Origin: Thozetella sp. PMI_491
Lineage: Eukaryota; Ascomycota; Sordariomycetes; Chaetosphaeriales; Chaetosphaeriaceae
DNA: 64,000 nucleotides
Direction of reading: 5' to 3'
Assembly: GCA_021432635.1 (NCBI GenBank)
Contig: MU270037.1
Location: 877,191-941,190 of the forward strand
Below are positions 1 to 11,972 of this stretch, piece after piece. Both the position numbers and the translations under genes were made by a program. Positions within the stretch are counted from its first letter, which is position 1, and every line of letters starts with the position of its first letter. The notes under the pieces are model-generated. The model was not told the origin of the DNA and ran no database searches. It worked only from the letters and a program-made list of their open reading frames with translations.

Positions 1-1097
1 AGCGGAGTCATACTCCGTATATTTGTAGAGGATCTCGTATGCCCAGCGCTCCTGCGCCATTCTCTTCTCATTTGCGCAATGCTATTTTGCTACCCTGCGC
101 TTGCGGCCGGGGTCGAAACGAAATGACTGTCTTAACTGGAAAAAGGAGCCCTCAGGGCCAGAACCTAGTCAGGAGGAAAATGGCAGCGCGCGCGATGGGG
201 CACGTCGGCGCGGCCAGGGGCACGATGGTTGCTTCAAAGGCAGAGTTAACGGCAGCCGAAAGCGAAACTGCAGGTCGGGGCGAGGTGCAGCGTTTGAGAA
301 GCTGCGGGACAAAGCATTTACTCGCGGCGGCCTCGTATCAAACGCGCAAGAGGCCCATTTTGCGCTGTGGTTCGCGAGCTACCCGGCCGACCGGGGGTGC
401 ACGCCGAGCCGGGTGAGACCCACTTTTCGCCAAAACGAACGTGCAGCTTGGGCCATGGGTCTTGTTTACCAAACAAATAATGACCGGAACAGACCCAGCT
501 CGCCTGCAGCCAGCAATGTTGCCCCGACAGAGCTTTTGAATTCGACAGCATCGACGACTCCACTGCTGACTCTTTGCCGCATGCCTCGTCTCCTTTTCTC
601 TTCTTCTGCACTGGAGTTGGTTCGGCCCTCAGCTTCGCCAAAACTTCCTTTCTGAACGCTGTTTTCTGCAAGATTCGCTCGAGGGACGAAGATCCTTCCA
701 CGCGACGGCTACCCTTTTTCCGCCCTTCCACTTCCTTGCCCTCAACTTTTCTCCCCTCCACCAACGAGCGCATCGCGGCAGTTCTGCAACGTCGTGCATA
801 GCTGTCTCTGCCCACCATCGCCGCCTCCCCTCCCTGGCTGCTCTCTGCTCTCCGCCTTCCTCCCTTGAGTCGACCAGCTTCCAGCGCGTCGGAAGCGCAG
901 GGAGAGGCACCGCCATTGGTCGACGCCGAATAACTGGAAACCTACCTTACCGGGCGGACCTGCTTATTCGAACGCGACGAGCTGTACGGGCATACTACAT
1001 CCCAAATTTCGACGCTCTCGAACCGTTGATTCACCTCGTTTTCACCTGCCCGCTCGCTGCATCTACCTGCCTCCCGGGCGCCCCGGTTGGAGAGACA
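1..1097. other. Upstream/5' leader region of the cyclin gene
   Basis: No gene is supported here. The reading frames that cross it have no recognisable domain and overlap each other on both strands. The last 500 bases are pyrimidine-rich on the + strand (runs of CCTCC, CTCTC and TTCC), as is usual for promoters and long 5' leaders of filamentous fungal genes. This fits the 5' leader of the cyclin that starts at 1098. Confidence 0.5.
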
Positions 1098-3420
1098 ATG
1101 GACGCAAAAGTGAGTCGCCTCGTTCTTTTCACCTTGCTTGCTCCCTTTCCCCCCTTCTAGAAACCACCTCCTGCCAATTCTCGTCCAAACTCTCTTGTCA
1201 CGTCACTGCAAGGCAGCTAGCTGGTCACCCATCCGTTCCGGCCACTCTTTCGCTTCCCAAAGCAACTCGATTCTACTTCATCGTCATACAATCGCCCAAT
1301 CCAGGCAGAAGTAGCGCAATCCGTCATTCTTACGGCCTGCTCCATCTTGATGCCTTGCTAACCATCTCTTTTCGCCCGCCCTGCAGCCTCAGCGCGCGTT
1401 CAAGTACCGGGTGGTCCCGGGCCAGACGAGCCTCACCGACGAGAACATGATCCCCAGCAGTCACCTTGTTCACGACCGTCTCAAGTCAGCCAAGTCTACC
1501 AGCAACCTCAAGAGCACAATGAACATCACCGGCGCCATGAACGTCGCCCCGAAGCGCGCCGCCTTTGGGGACTTGAGCAACGCATCCAATGCTTTGATCG
1601 ACATCGGCGGGAAGGACCTGGGCAAGAACCGGCAAACCCTCGTCATCACCCGCGACACAAAGCCCGCCGACAAGGAGAACCCAACCAAGGCGGCCGGTAC
1701 CAAGCGTGCCGCCAATGCCTCGGTCGTCCCTGCTCTGGGGGTATCCAAGGCCGTCGCTGCTGCCCCTTCTCACCTAAACAAGCAGGTCATCGCCAAGAAG
1801 ACCACCATTGTGTTTCACGACCAGCCTGTCGCCTCGCTGGACACATCGTCCATTTCGGACAAGCCGGTTAAGAACCCCCGCCACTACAAGAGCCAGCCCT
1901 ACCTCAAAGCTCAGCAGCCGGTCCTTCGGCGCACCCAGAGCAAGCAGCTTGGCGGTGTTGGGAAGCCCCTTGATGTCGACGAGGATCTGACCGAGGCGGT
2001 CTACGAGGACGCCGTCGAGCAGCTTCCCGAGCACATCGAGTTGGCCGAGGAGGACCTGCTCCTCCCTGCCGAGGAGCCGAACGTGGTGGTCCACGGCGAC
2101 GACGACCTCTCGTCGTACCAGCCGTCCAACAAGGAGCTCTCCGTTGCAACTGCTCCTTCGGAGCCCGAGGAGTACTGGGACGACGAGGACGACCAGGAGC
2201 AGGACCTCTACGACGAGCAGGGCTTCACCACGGCCCATTCGTATCGTTCGCACGGTGACAACACCACAGGCGGGCCCACCACCATGATTGCGCCCAAAGC
2301 CACCGAATCGGCGAGGAAGGAGCTCGAGGAGGCGAAGAACTACGTCCTCGAGCATCAGACCGAGGAGGAGATCGAGGAGGAAGCCTGGGACGTCAGCATG
2401 GTCGCCGAATACGGCGATGAGATCTTTGAGTACATGACAGAGATGGAGGTAAGTTCCTCGTTGGTGCCTGCCCTCCCGCCGACCTCAATTGGTCTAACCG
2501 TGTTCGTTCCCCTCTAGTCGCGCATGCTCGCCAACCCCCACTACATGGACATCCAGACCGAGATTCAGTGGTCCATGCGGTCAGTTCTCATGGACTGGCT
2601 CGTGCAGGTGCACCACCGCTTCGGTCTGCTCCCGGAGACCCTCTTCCTGACGGTCAACTACATTGACCGGTTCCTCTCGGTCAAGGTGGTGTCGCTGGGC
2701 AAGCTGCAGCTCGTCGGCGCCACGGCCATCTTTGTCGCCGCAAAGTATGAGGAGATCAACTGCCCGTCCATCCAGGAGATCATCTACATGGTCGACCAGG
2801 GCTACACGGTCGAGGAGATCCTCAAGGCCGAGCGCTTCATGCTCGCCATGCTAAACTTTGAGCTGGGCTGGCCCGGCCCGATGAGCTTTCTCCGCCGCAT
2901 CAGCAAGGCCGACGACTACGACCTGGAGACCCGTACCCTTGCAAAGTACTTCTTGGAGGTGACCATCATGGATGAGCGCTTCGTCGGCAGCACGCCCAGC
3001 TTCCTTGCCGCCGGAGCTCACTGCCTGGCTCGCATGATCCTGGGTAAGGGTCAGTGGGTAAGTGCCATGCTCTCATGCCTCTCGTATCCGCCGCTTCGGA
3101 CACATCGCTGACCAGTCCGCTAGACCCCCGCCCACGTGCACTACTCAGGCTACGTCTTTGAGCAGCTGAAACCACTCGTCACCATGATCCTCGAGTGCTG
3201 CCAGGATCCCGTCAAGCACCACCGCGCGGTGTATGAGAAGTACTGCGGCCCCAAATTCAAGGAGGCGGCAACCTATGTCAAGCGCGAGCTCAAGGCTGGC
3301 TTCACCCTCGACTTCCACAACTATCCCTGGGGCCGCCCTGTCCCTAAATTGTACTGCCCCGACAGCCGCCGCCACTACCTCAAGTCGACGCTGCCCGAGG
3401 CAGTGCCTGCCCGGTCGTGA
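1098..3420 (+). CDS. G2/mitotic B-type cyclin
   Basis: Regulatory subunit of the mitotic cyclin-dependent kinase (Cdc2/Cdk1), acting in the nucleus at G2/M. Four exons are read: 1098-1109, 1387-2448, 2518-3057 and 3124-3420, giving 636 residues. All introns are phase 0 with GTGAGT or GTAAGT donors and CAG/TAG acceptors. The N-terminal half is low-complexity and acidic. It carries a destruction box (R-A-A-F-G-D-L-S-N, residues about 61-69) and a KEN box (about 100-102), both signals for APC/C-mediated degradation. The cyclin box starts near residue 365 with the typical MRSVLMDWLVQVH helix and the YIDRFLS motif; the C-terminal cyclin fold follows to about 615. It belongs with A. nidulans nimE and yeast Clb1-4/Cdc13. 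The first coding exon is only 12 nt, so a single-exon reading would misplace the start. The class is certain; the ortholog symbol was not assigned. Confidence 0.95.
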
Positions 3421-5473
3421 TGCATACCACCGCGCCTCTCGGCTCCATTCGATTCGCTGTACATCTTGCAACCACGACCCCCGCCGAGCAGGGCCAGACG
3501 TGGATACGCAACAATCTCGGCCAATGTCCTCTGTGCCATACGACCCGCCTGCGCTGCGCTGTTGTACCGACTAGTGAGCATGTCTGCGCACTCACCAGGT
3601 TTCCCGGCATCGTCAGCTTTTCCACCGGCACGATCATCATACAGAAAGGGGTAGGCTATGTCCTCTGGATGAGAGCTCGGGCTCTCTGAGGACCTCGCTA
3701 GCCTCCCGACCACGAGACCACGAGACCCACGATCGCGATTTTCTTTATTGTTTTTTCCCTTGCCTCGTCTGAGATGCCCTTTCGGTCTGCGCACCCGGCC
3801 CTCGTCGCAGACAACACAGATATCCGGTGTGCACGTACAGAGCTGCCACGCCTGTTCTGCGTGGCGTTCCAGGGAGGTCTTCTCATTTCCAGGACACGAC
3901 TAATACAGGAGGGGACATGATACCATCATGAAGAAAGTCAGAAAGGGCAGGAAGGGGGAGAAAAGGCGTTGACCCAGGAGGGGGTCTGCATGCTTTTTTT
4001 TAAAGGGGAGATACATGCATACCTTAATCATTTTGTCGTTTAGCTCTAGTTTTCCCCAGTTGGGGGATGGCGGATCTTTTCATTTCTCTGCGCGATGAAG
4101 GCGCGAAGCTACGAGCTGTGCCTAGCTGGTTCTTCCAGGTAGCAACCCGTAGCCGATACTCCCATCTCGGAGCAATGGAATCCCCCTTAGGGACCTAGTA
4201 AATACCATAATTTGGTGGCCAACGTGACCAGCGCCACTCTTGGTTGTTTATCTCGGTCGTCTCCGGCGGAAAACCGGACGCTAACCCTCCCTAAATCGAC
4301 TCCAAATGGAGTTGTCTAGTAGCTCCTATGGAGCAGCGAGGGTCCAAGGAGCGGCTAGAGAATTTCTTCTGTTGACAGCTCAGACATGCCTGCTGCAGGC
4401 CCCCACCATCGAGGGCCCGGTCAGCGGGTTAGCATCACTTAGTCTGTCCCCCAACCCCCTCCCCTTCAGAGACTGTCGGTGAAAAGTCCTACACCATCTG
4501 CTTTGTCTATCCTAGTGACGTGGGTTGGGGTTTGCTGGGCTGAGCAGATGTCTTATAACTTCAGTCCCTTTCTCCCACCCTTCCCCCCTCTTCTCCTTAC
4601 CTCGTATTCTTTCTCTTTGTGGCAATTCTTGCCTCCCGTACAGGAATACACGACAACCAAGAGTTTCTGAACCCAACCGAAACCACCCCCACCCAGAGCC
4701 CATGCGTCGAGCACCGGAGTAGAGGATGAGCTCCTTGCCCTGAACTGGCCGCTCTCGGACGCGCCAATCCGGGGCACCGGACAGAATAGTGGGGAAGGGA
4801 CCTGGTCTGCCCTTGTTGCTCTCCAAAAGCTCCCCCGGCCGCCCGTGGAAGGGGCGCTACGTAAATCCGCGCAGGGCGTCTCGGGGTAAGGGGATGTGGA
4901 GAAGATTGAATCCGGAAACGGAATATCATTGAGTCCGACCCAATCGAAGCACAATCCGCGCGACTTCCCCACGTTTCGCGCTTGCCCCTGTCGGTGAGCT
5001 CCGAATTCCCGAGTCGTGCACGAGGTACTGCCGATCCCCAAAAATTCCAATCTGGAAAGCTGTTCCTGGCATGGCGGCAACCGGACCTCGATTCTTTTTT
5101 TTTTTTTTGCTATCCCGTCCACAACATCGTGAGTCGTCCCACAGAGCCCCTCGAAGTAAGCCTACGATCGAGCGAGGCCGTCTCTCCTCTCTTTCAAACA
5201 TCTTTTGTCCGTTAGAAGGAAATTTTCTTCGTCCTCTCCATTTCCCTTCTTTTTTTTTTTTTTGCCCCTGCATGCCAAGCACGAAAAAAAAGGCTCCGTG
5301 ATCTTTGCGTGACTCGCGAGCCCGTGTCCATAATTGACTCACTTTGCGCCGCGTCCCCCCCCGGCACCTCCACTGCCCCAAACCACCGAGCAGTTTGCCG
5401 ACGAGTGCACAAGTGCATGCCTAGCCCCTGGGACAGCCATTGTTATCGGCATTGAGCATTTAGAAGCGGCACG
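3421..5473. other. Intergenic region between cyclin and AGC1
   Basis: No gene is supported. The 3' side of the cyclin gene is followed by mixed-composition sequence. From about 4540 the + strand becomes pyrimidine-rich, with T runs at about 5095-5109 and 5250-5263, which looks like promoter or 5' leader of the carrier gene at 5474. The overlapping minus-strand frames at 4553-5381 have no domain signature and translate poly-T runs as poly-Lys, so they were not accepted. Confidence 0.5.
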
Positions 5474-7759
5474 ATGGCGAACGTAGCCACCGTCAAGGTG
5501 GCGGTCAAGGAGACGCTGATCGGGTCCCAGGAACCGGCCCAGCCCACCGCACAAGTCAAGGCCCGGTTCACTACCTATGCGATCAAGGATGCCGAGACCG
5601 GCGACCTCTACATGGGACCTGACCAGTTTATCGATGCGATTGCACCGCCCGATGAGGACTACGTAGGTCGACTTGTTTCTTTCTTCCGCGCTCCTTCTCT
5701 CCCTGCAGCAGGTGGCGACGCTGTGACAGCCGGCTGACGCAGCTGAGGAAAACAGCACAAGATCAAGCGGGAGCAATACTCGATCCTGTTCTTCGTCGCC
5801 GACCGGACAAGCAAGGGCAAGGTTACCCTATCGGACTGGGCCTACTTCGAGAACTTGCTCAACAAGCCCGACGCCGAGTATGAGATCGCGTTCCGCCTCT
5901 TCGACGTCGAGCGCCTCGGAAATGTGAGCTTCGGGAACTTCAAGAAGCTGTACGAGCTCAACAAAGGCGCAGATAGCATCCCGTTCAACTGGGACTCCGA
6001 GTGGGCCAACCTCTACACCGGAAGCAAGTCCAAGAGGCACACCCTCGACTATGCCCAGTTCTCGCAGATGCTGCGCGGCCTCCAGGGTGAGAGAATCCGA
6101 CAGGCATTCCAGCTGTTCGACAAGAACGGCGATGGTTACATCGAGCCGGAGGAGTTTGAGCGCATCATCATGGAGACGGCCAAGCACAAGCTATCGGACC
6201 ATCTGCTCGAGAACTTGCATACCCTGTGCAACATCTCGACCGGCAGCAAGGTGTCGTACGCCAACGTGCGAGCCTTCCAGAACATGATCAAGGAGATGGA
6301 CCTGGTTGAGCTCATTGTGCGTCGCGCATGCGCGAAGAGCACAGACGGCAAGATCACGAGGTCTGAGTTCCTCAACCAGGCGGCCAGGATCACCCGCTTC
6401 TCCCTCTTCACCCCGATGGAGGCCGATATCCTCTTCCACTTTGCCAGCATCGACGAGCCGTCCGGCAGGCTTGGTCTCAAGGACTTTGCCAAAGTCCTCG
6501 ATCCTTCGTGGAGAAGCCCCGAGGAAGCAGACGATAGCGCTCGGTCAGCGCTGGCCGCGGCCAAGCCCAAGTCCCAGCAGGTGCTCCACAGGATTTTCGA
6601 GTCGAGCTACAACTTCATGCTGGGAAGTGTTGCCGGCGCCTTCGGCGCTTTCATGGTCTACCCTATCGATCTGGTCAAGACAAGAATGCAGAACCAGCGA
6701 GGGGCCTCCCCTGGACAACGGCTGTACACCAACTCGATCGACTGCTTCAGGAAGGTTATTCGCAACGAGGGTGTACGGGGTCTATACTCTGGCGTTTTGC
6801 CTCAGCTGGTTGGCGTCGCCCCGGAGAAGGCCATTAAGCTCACGGTCAACGACCTTGCCCGAAAGTATTTCACCGACAAGCAGGGCCAGATCTGGTGGGC
6901 CCACGAGGTGATTGCCGGTGGCACGGCTGGTGCTTGCCAGGTGGTGAGTAGTACCCATCTCGATCATGTCGCTATAGACTGAGCCAGGACAAGATTCTGA
7001 CTACTTTGCCCTTAGGTCTTTACAAACCCACTCGAAATTGTCAAGATTCGCCTGCAGGTACAGGGCGAGGTCGCAAAGACGGTGGACGGCGCGCCGAAGC
7101 GCTCTGCTATGTGGATCGTTCGGAACCTGGGTCTGGTCGGCCTCTACAAGGGGGCGTCAGCTTGCTTGCTTCGGGACGTTCCCTTCTCTGCCATTTACTT
7201 CCCCACCTACTCGCATCTCAAGAAGGATCTCTTCGGCGAGTCTCCGACTAAGAAGCTGGGTGTCGTCCAGCTCCTGACGGCCGGTGCCATCGCCGGCATG
7301 CCCGCTGCATATCTCACTACGCCCTGTGACGTGATCAAGACGCGCCTGCAGGTCGAGGCGCGCAAGGGCGACACTGCCTACACTGGCCTTCGCCACGCCG
7401 CCAGTACGATATGGAAGGAGGAGGGCTTCAAGGCCTTCTTCAAAGGTGGGCCGGCGCGTATCCTGCGGTCGTCTCCCCAGTTCGGCTTCACTCTCGCCGC
7501 GTACGAAGTCCTCCAGAGCGTGATTCCCTTCCCTGGAAACAAGGCAGAGGACCGGGTCCATACGGGCGTCGCTGAGGCCATATCGACCCTGAAGGAGAAG
7601 ACTGCCGTGGACAGCCCGTTCACACGCTCGCGCAACGTTCTCAAGACGGTCCTGGACATCGACGAGGACTTTGGTCGCAATCGCCTGACGAACGAGGCTA
7701 CCTGGAAGGCCCTACCCAAGTTTATGGGAGGCGGAGGCGGTGCCCTCGGTAGCCAGTAG
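5474..7759 (+). CDS. AGC1: Calcium-binding mitochondrial aspartate/glutamate carrier (aralar/Agc1 type)
   Basis: Inner-membrane carrier exchanging matrix aspartate for cytosolic glutamate, part of the malate-aspartate shuttle. Exons are 5474-5662, 5756-6943 and 7016-7759, 706 residues, joined at phase 0 (GTAGGT and GTGAGT donors; CAG and TAG acceptors). The N-terminal half is an EF-hand region facing the intermembrane space. The clearest loop is [12 protein letters not shown] at about 185-196, with degenerate EF-hands around it. The C-terminal half has three mitochondrial carrier repeats, each with a P-x-[DE]-x-x-[KR] signature: [22 protein letters not shown] and [11 protein letters not shown]. 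The length and the EF-hand plus carrier order match the Ca2+-dependent AGC/citrin group; yeast Agc1 lacks canonical EF-hands. The tail after about residue 640 is a short extension ending in a Gly-rich stretch. Confidence 0.95.
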
Positions 7760-9893
7760 AGCCCATCTGGGCCTTCACTAGGCACCGTCGGAAGACCTTG
7801 TCTCTCCAGGCGGCCGCATCTGTATAGCACAACAACGTCTCTGCTCGGCATAAAAGTGTGACGTTTTTTTTTTTCAGACTGTTGTCAGCCTTCCGGATCG
7901 CTTCGACCTTTAGACGTTGCTCTCACCAAGTAGAGAAGGGGAAGGGGGGCTCGCGGCTCTTGGTTGCTTTTTAGCCGCGTTTTTGTTATTTATGGCTGCA
8001 TGATGGAAGAGGTAGACGTCGCCGCCATTCACATATGCGTTGAGGGTTCGGCTTCCCGACAGGCGTTAAGAGGGTACAAGGTGCAGAAATCTTGCTTTGG
8101 GGCAAGCCGAACTGGTTAACATTTGCTTTTGCACACTGAAGCGCTAAATAGTTGCATCTTCTAGAAACGGAGTGGCTCTAGGTAGCTGCTCCAATGTAGA
8201 GTAACCAGGAAAGTATTTTTCCCGCTCCTCCCGGCGCTCCCGTGCCAGGATCGCTGCATCCTTCCCCTGCGACAGCCCCAACCATGTAGGAGCGTGAGGG
8301 CTAGGCTGAAAACTTCACTTCGAATTCATGTGCTCGAGTCTGAGCTACCCGGGAATCGCAGCACGGGTTTGCCCACAGGCCGTCACTGTAAGCTTCTTGG
8401 TCAGCTTCGGTAGAGCTACAGGTGTGTCAAGCTAAGGTGGAAGCAGGAGCTCAGAAGTGCGGAGACGAGAAGGCACAAAAGGGGAAGAATCATAAATGCA
8501 TGGCGAGCATTGAGTGGGATTTTTCTCCCTTCAGGTATGAACACAGTGGGCTAGGACGCTGTGCAAGTGTAAACGATTCTAGGCTTTTGAAATGATGCTA
8601 GGGTCTTGTGAACTACCTGCTGTCTGGAATCCTACGATGGCATCTACTGCGTCGGCAGCAAGGCTACCTAATTTGACAGCATCGCTGCAAGAACAAAGTG
8701 ATGACACTCCGGCGTTGCCTTTTATGTATGTTGAAGAGCTTTTCGAGATCATCTATAACAAAGTACCTACAAACTCCCTCATAGTCACCAGTATACTCCT
8801 ATCATTCCTACTTCTTGTCTTTTTGTCCTAGCTACTCTAGATGCCCCGCTTCAGGCCGATCGTCAAATCGGTAAAGAGAAAGTGAAGAGGCGTCATAAGT
8901 TTTGCTTTCGTCGCTGCTATTCGAACCTTCGCATCCTCATCATCATGTTCCCGACCGACCTTTACATACACCTTAACTCAAGATATACGAGCAGTTCCCA
9001 GAAATGCTTTATAGAATGTCCCTACGCGGAAATTCGGACTCGTAGGGAGCTTCTACACACCAAATAACAGGCGACCCCTAGAGAGGGGTGGCTCTACTGA
9101 TGGTATAAGACAGCCATGGGGCGCCTGGCCAACCCTAGTCGTCGAAGCCGAGGATGTAGCATCTTTGCGCAGTGTATGCGTGAGCATGCAGTCGCCGGTT
9201 TCGATGTCAAACTACGATGTCACATGGTCCTCTCGCCAAGTTCGACCATGAGCATCCCGAGATCCTCGTGGAGAATTGGTAAGAGAAATCGACAGCCCCA
9301 CCGCGACGAAGTGCTAGCACCACTCGAAGCGTAACTGCAGCGGTTCAAAGCATAAAGACTCCAGGCCCTCCAATGCTCCAGCACAGCGTTGCCATAGCTG
9401 AGAATATAGCAAATGGCCCCGTATTGTACAATATCAGGTGCGAGAGGAGGGCTTTTTTATCAGTGCCCAGCAGCTGAACGAAGTAGAACCGAAACTCGTG
9501 GACAATAGCGATTTAGACAAAGAACGAACGCCCCGCAGTCGAGACTACGTATAACCCAAGTTGGGTGGATAGCGGAAATGGTGTATGCTGTTCTAGTTGC
9601 TGAGGCTAGCACTTCGCAGGGGGTTCAATGTACTGTACAGGATAATTCACAAGAAGCTAACCTAGCGAGCTATACGATACCCGGGCCTGCAGCTCTCTGG
9701 TTTCAGCGTTGCAGTATTTACGGCGTATGCCTGCTGCCTCATGGCATTTGGCGCATGTCGCCTGACGATTTGGGGTGTTTCTCCGCCAGAGACAGACCCA
9801 CTATGCATACATTCTGCAGTCACAGCCGAAGTGCAGCTGCATATACCTGCGGTACCACCCCCATCGGACGTCCGCTCCACAGCGTTTAGGTAC
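7760..9893. other. Intergenic, lower-GC stretch
   Basis: No confident gene. The part from about 8.0 to 9.7 kb is visibly less GC-rich than the neighbouring coding regions and lacks any long GC3-biased frame. A short frame at 8592-8831 is listed separately with low confidence. The lower GC could reflect an old decayed insertion, but no terminal repeats or transposase motif were seen. Confidence 0.4.
8592..8831 (+). CDS. Questionable small ORF with C-terminal membrane anchor
   Basis: This frame encodes 79 residues. It has a polar Ala/Ser/Thr-rich N-terminus, a short acidic stretch, and then one strongly hydrophobic C-terminal segment (about residues 62-79, rich in Leu, Ile and Val) directly before the stop, the shape of a tail-anchored protein. 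Codon use is not GC3-biased, unlike the accepted genes, and no family is recognised. It may be a chance frame in an AT-richer spacer. Confidence 0.12.
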   Translation: MMLGSCELPAVWNPTMASTASAARLPNLTASLQEQSDDTPALPFMYVEELFEIIYNKVPTNSLIVTSILLSFLLLVFLS

Positions 9894-10796
9894 TTAACTC
9901 CAGCCCCTCAGCCTCTTGCGCTCGCGCTCGTCCGCCGCGACGTATTTCTCGACCTCCCTCCCGACCGGCGCCGTCATGCTCGCGGCCAACCACCGCAAAT
10001 AGCCCTCGAAGCCCGTGGTGCTGCCGACGATGCGCACCTTGCGCACCCCGCGCACGCCCTCGAACCGCTCGAGCACGTCGACGCCCGCCCCGCCCCAGAA
10101 CGTCGCTTGCCAAACTTCCAGCGCGAGCTCGTCGGCGCCCGTGAAGGCCGCCGTCACCGCCTCCGCCGTGAAGGGGCAGGCAATGTCCAGGCGCACCGAC
10201 ATCCGCCACCGGCGGATCTGCGCAAGTGCGCCGGGCTGTGTGACGGGGTGGTTAAAGGCGCGCAGGCGCGGCAGCGACGTGAGCAGCGACGTATGCGCCT
10301 GCCATGTGTTGGCGCCGTACAGCATGGGTGCCGCCTCGGTGTACACTTGGGCGCACGTCGCGAGCAGGGCCGGGTAGACACGCGGGCCATTGCCTGGCGC
10401 GTCCTGGTGCTTCCCGTACGGCGGGAGCAACAGGAGGTGCGAGTAGATCTCGAGGCGCACTTCAAGGGGCAGCGTGAGGAAGGTGGGAGGCGGGCGCCGG
10501 GTTATCGGCATAGCGGAGAAGCAACCTTCGGGCGTGGGGGCGGACGCGATGCAGTCTGTTGCATACGAGCCGACGTCCTTTTCTGGTTCTCTTCGTCCCC
10601 ACGCCTGTGTCTCTGCCTCTCGCTCGTCGTCAGCTTGCTCATGTTGAGCTTGGACTGGCTTGAGGCGTCGGCTCAGGGGGAATGGCAGCAAGAGTTCAAT
10701 CAGGAGTCGCATCCAGGGAACGGTGACGAGGATTTTGGCCGTCGACGACAGCGAGCCCTTGAGAACGGCGCCCATGGTGAGGATCGGAAAGGACAT
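9894..10796 (-). CDS. F-box-like / 2EXR-type fungal protein of unknown target
   Basis: Up to 300 residues on the minus strand. An internal start at 10511 would give 205 residues, beginning just before the conserved domain (M-P-I-T-R-R-P-P-P-T-F-L-T-L-P). The core L-P-L-E-V-R-L-E-I-Y-S-H-L-L is typical of fungal F-box-like/2EXR proteins. It is followed by the second usual element, Ala/Pro-x-L-L-x-T-C-x-Q-V-Y-T-E-A-A-P-M-L-Y-G, then a variable C-terminal half. True F-box proteins link substrates to the SCF ubiquitin ligase through Skp1; for this expanded fungal group the function is generally unknown. The first 95 residues are unlike the family and hydrophobic in part, so the shorter start or an unrecognised 5' intron is plausible. 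A longer opposite-strand frame (9741-10871) was rejected as its shadow. Confidence 0.6.
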   Translation of the reverse strand: MSFPILTMGAVLKGSLSSTAKILVTVPWMRLLIELLLPFPLSRRLKPVQAQHEQADDEREAETQAWGRREPEKDVGSYATDCIASAPTPEGCFSAMPITRRPPPTFLTLPLEVRLEIYSHLLLLPPYGKHQDAPGNGPRVYPALLATCAQVYTEAAPMLYGANTWQAHTSLLTSLPRLRAFNHPVTQPGALAQIRRWRMSVRLDIACPFTAEAVTAAFTGADELALEVWQATFWGGAGVDVLERFEGVRGVRKVRIVGSTTGFEGYLRWLAASMTAPVGREVEKYVAADERERKRLRGWS

Positions 10797-11972
10797 GTTT
10801 CTTGGTCCAACTTGGAGGAAGGATTCTTGGATCGGTTGGGTCGCTATGGTTGTGGCTTGTTCGAGAGGTAAGCACCAAAATTACACTTGAGACGGCGACA
10901 GCGGGGCCCGAGAATGGAGACTTATGCTCCCCCAAACTCTTTCATCGAGTATTCGAAGTCGTCCAGGCGAGAAACAGTGGGAACCCAGCGAGGTATATAG
11001 AAAATACAAAAGACAGGCCCGAATGCGGCAGAAAAGCCCGAGAAGGTAGCGCAGAGGCTAAGACTACAACGCAAGGATGAGTGCCAATCCCCTCCTGCAA
11101 GATGTCCCCCCCCCCCCCCCCTTCAGCACCTCGCCGGCAATCCGGTCCCCTAAGCCCTCCAACAGAAATCAGCGGGAGCCAAGGAAGGTTTCCGGTTTCT
11201 GGTTGGGATTAGACTCGACCAGCTCGATGGCACCAGCGCCAGTGCCGTCGACGTGTCCTGCCAATCAGATCCGGCTGAGCCGGCGTCCGGCTGACACCTG
11301 GATCGCGGCGGACCTCTGCGCTGCTGCATGCTAAAATGCCGCTGACGGCGGCGACGTTCCAGAGCTCCATTCTAGCGAGCGAGCGAGCGAGAAGATGCAT
11401 CTGCTGGCGCCTGACGCCGGCCTTCCAGTGTCGCGTGGCGTCCTCCAAATCCCACCACCCCAGCCCCCACGCGACGCAATGCCGCAATGCGCGTGTATCT
11501 ATGTCTGTGTCTGTGTCTGTGTCTATCGCTAGGCTCTGGGGGGTTGGGGGGATGTGGTTGGAAGGGGGGGGTAACAGGTTACTAGGCAAAGGCTTTTTTG
11601 GTTTCCGAGTCTACATCGTATCGCCGGCGCTCGGCGTTCGTCTAATTTGGCATTTGGAGCACGAGACGCGGTGGGTCCCCATCGATGTCCTCCTTCCCTT
11701 ACCTATTCTCTAGACGTTATCCCACCGTTCATCCTCCCACCTCCCCCATTTATGGCTACCTTAGCTTACGTGGTAGTATAACACGGCAAGAAGCACGATC
11801 TAGTGGCAGCCGTTACGCGACCACGACTGTCGGTCTGTGTGTAGGGTCACCCAGCCAATCATCCCTGGAAAGAGGAAACCAAGAGCCTCGCCTCTTGGCC
11901 CCCCCCTTCCCCCCCTCTCCTCCTGCTTGATACAGACCGTGATTCCAAACTGCCTCGTTGCCGCCGCCCGAC
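10797..11972. other. Divergent spacer upstream of the F-box-like gene and cystinosin
   Basis: No gene is supported. It separates two divergently transcribed genes and must hold both promoters. It contains a poly-C run near 11106-11121, a short TGTCTG-type tandem repeat at 11502-11524 and a pyrimidine-rich stretch just before the cystinosin start. Confidence 0.5.
11502..11524. repeat. Short (GTCTGT)n simple repeat
   Basis: About four units of a hexanucleotide made of TGTC and TG steps, directly readable in the sequence. It lies in the spacer upstream of the cystinosin gene and has no evident function. Confidence 0.8.

Noticed and set aside
1774-2355. 193-residue minus-strand frame rich in Leu/Val
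   Set aside because: It is antisense to the cyclin exon 2; the apparent membrane-like composition arises from the complement of Glu/Asp-rich codons.
9741-10871. 376-residue + strand frame
   Set aside because: It is fully antisense to the F-box-like gene, is Ala/Arg/His-biased as expected for a shadow of a GC-rich gene, and has no domain. The minus strand has the L-P-L-E-V-R-L-E-I-Y motif.
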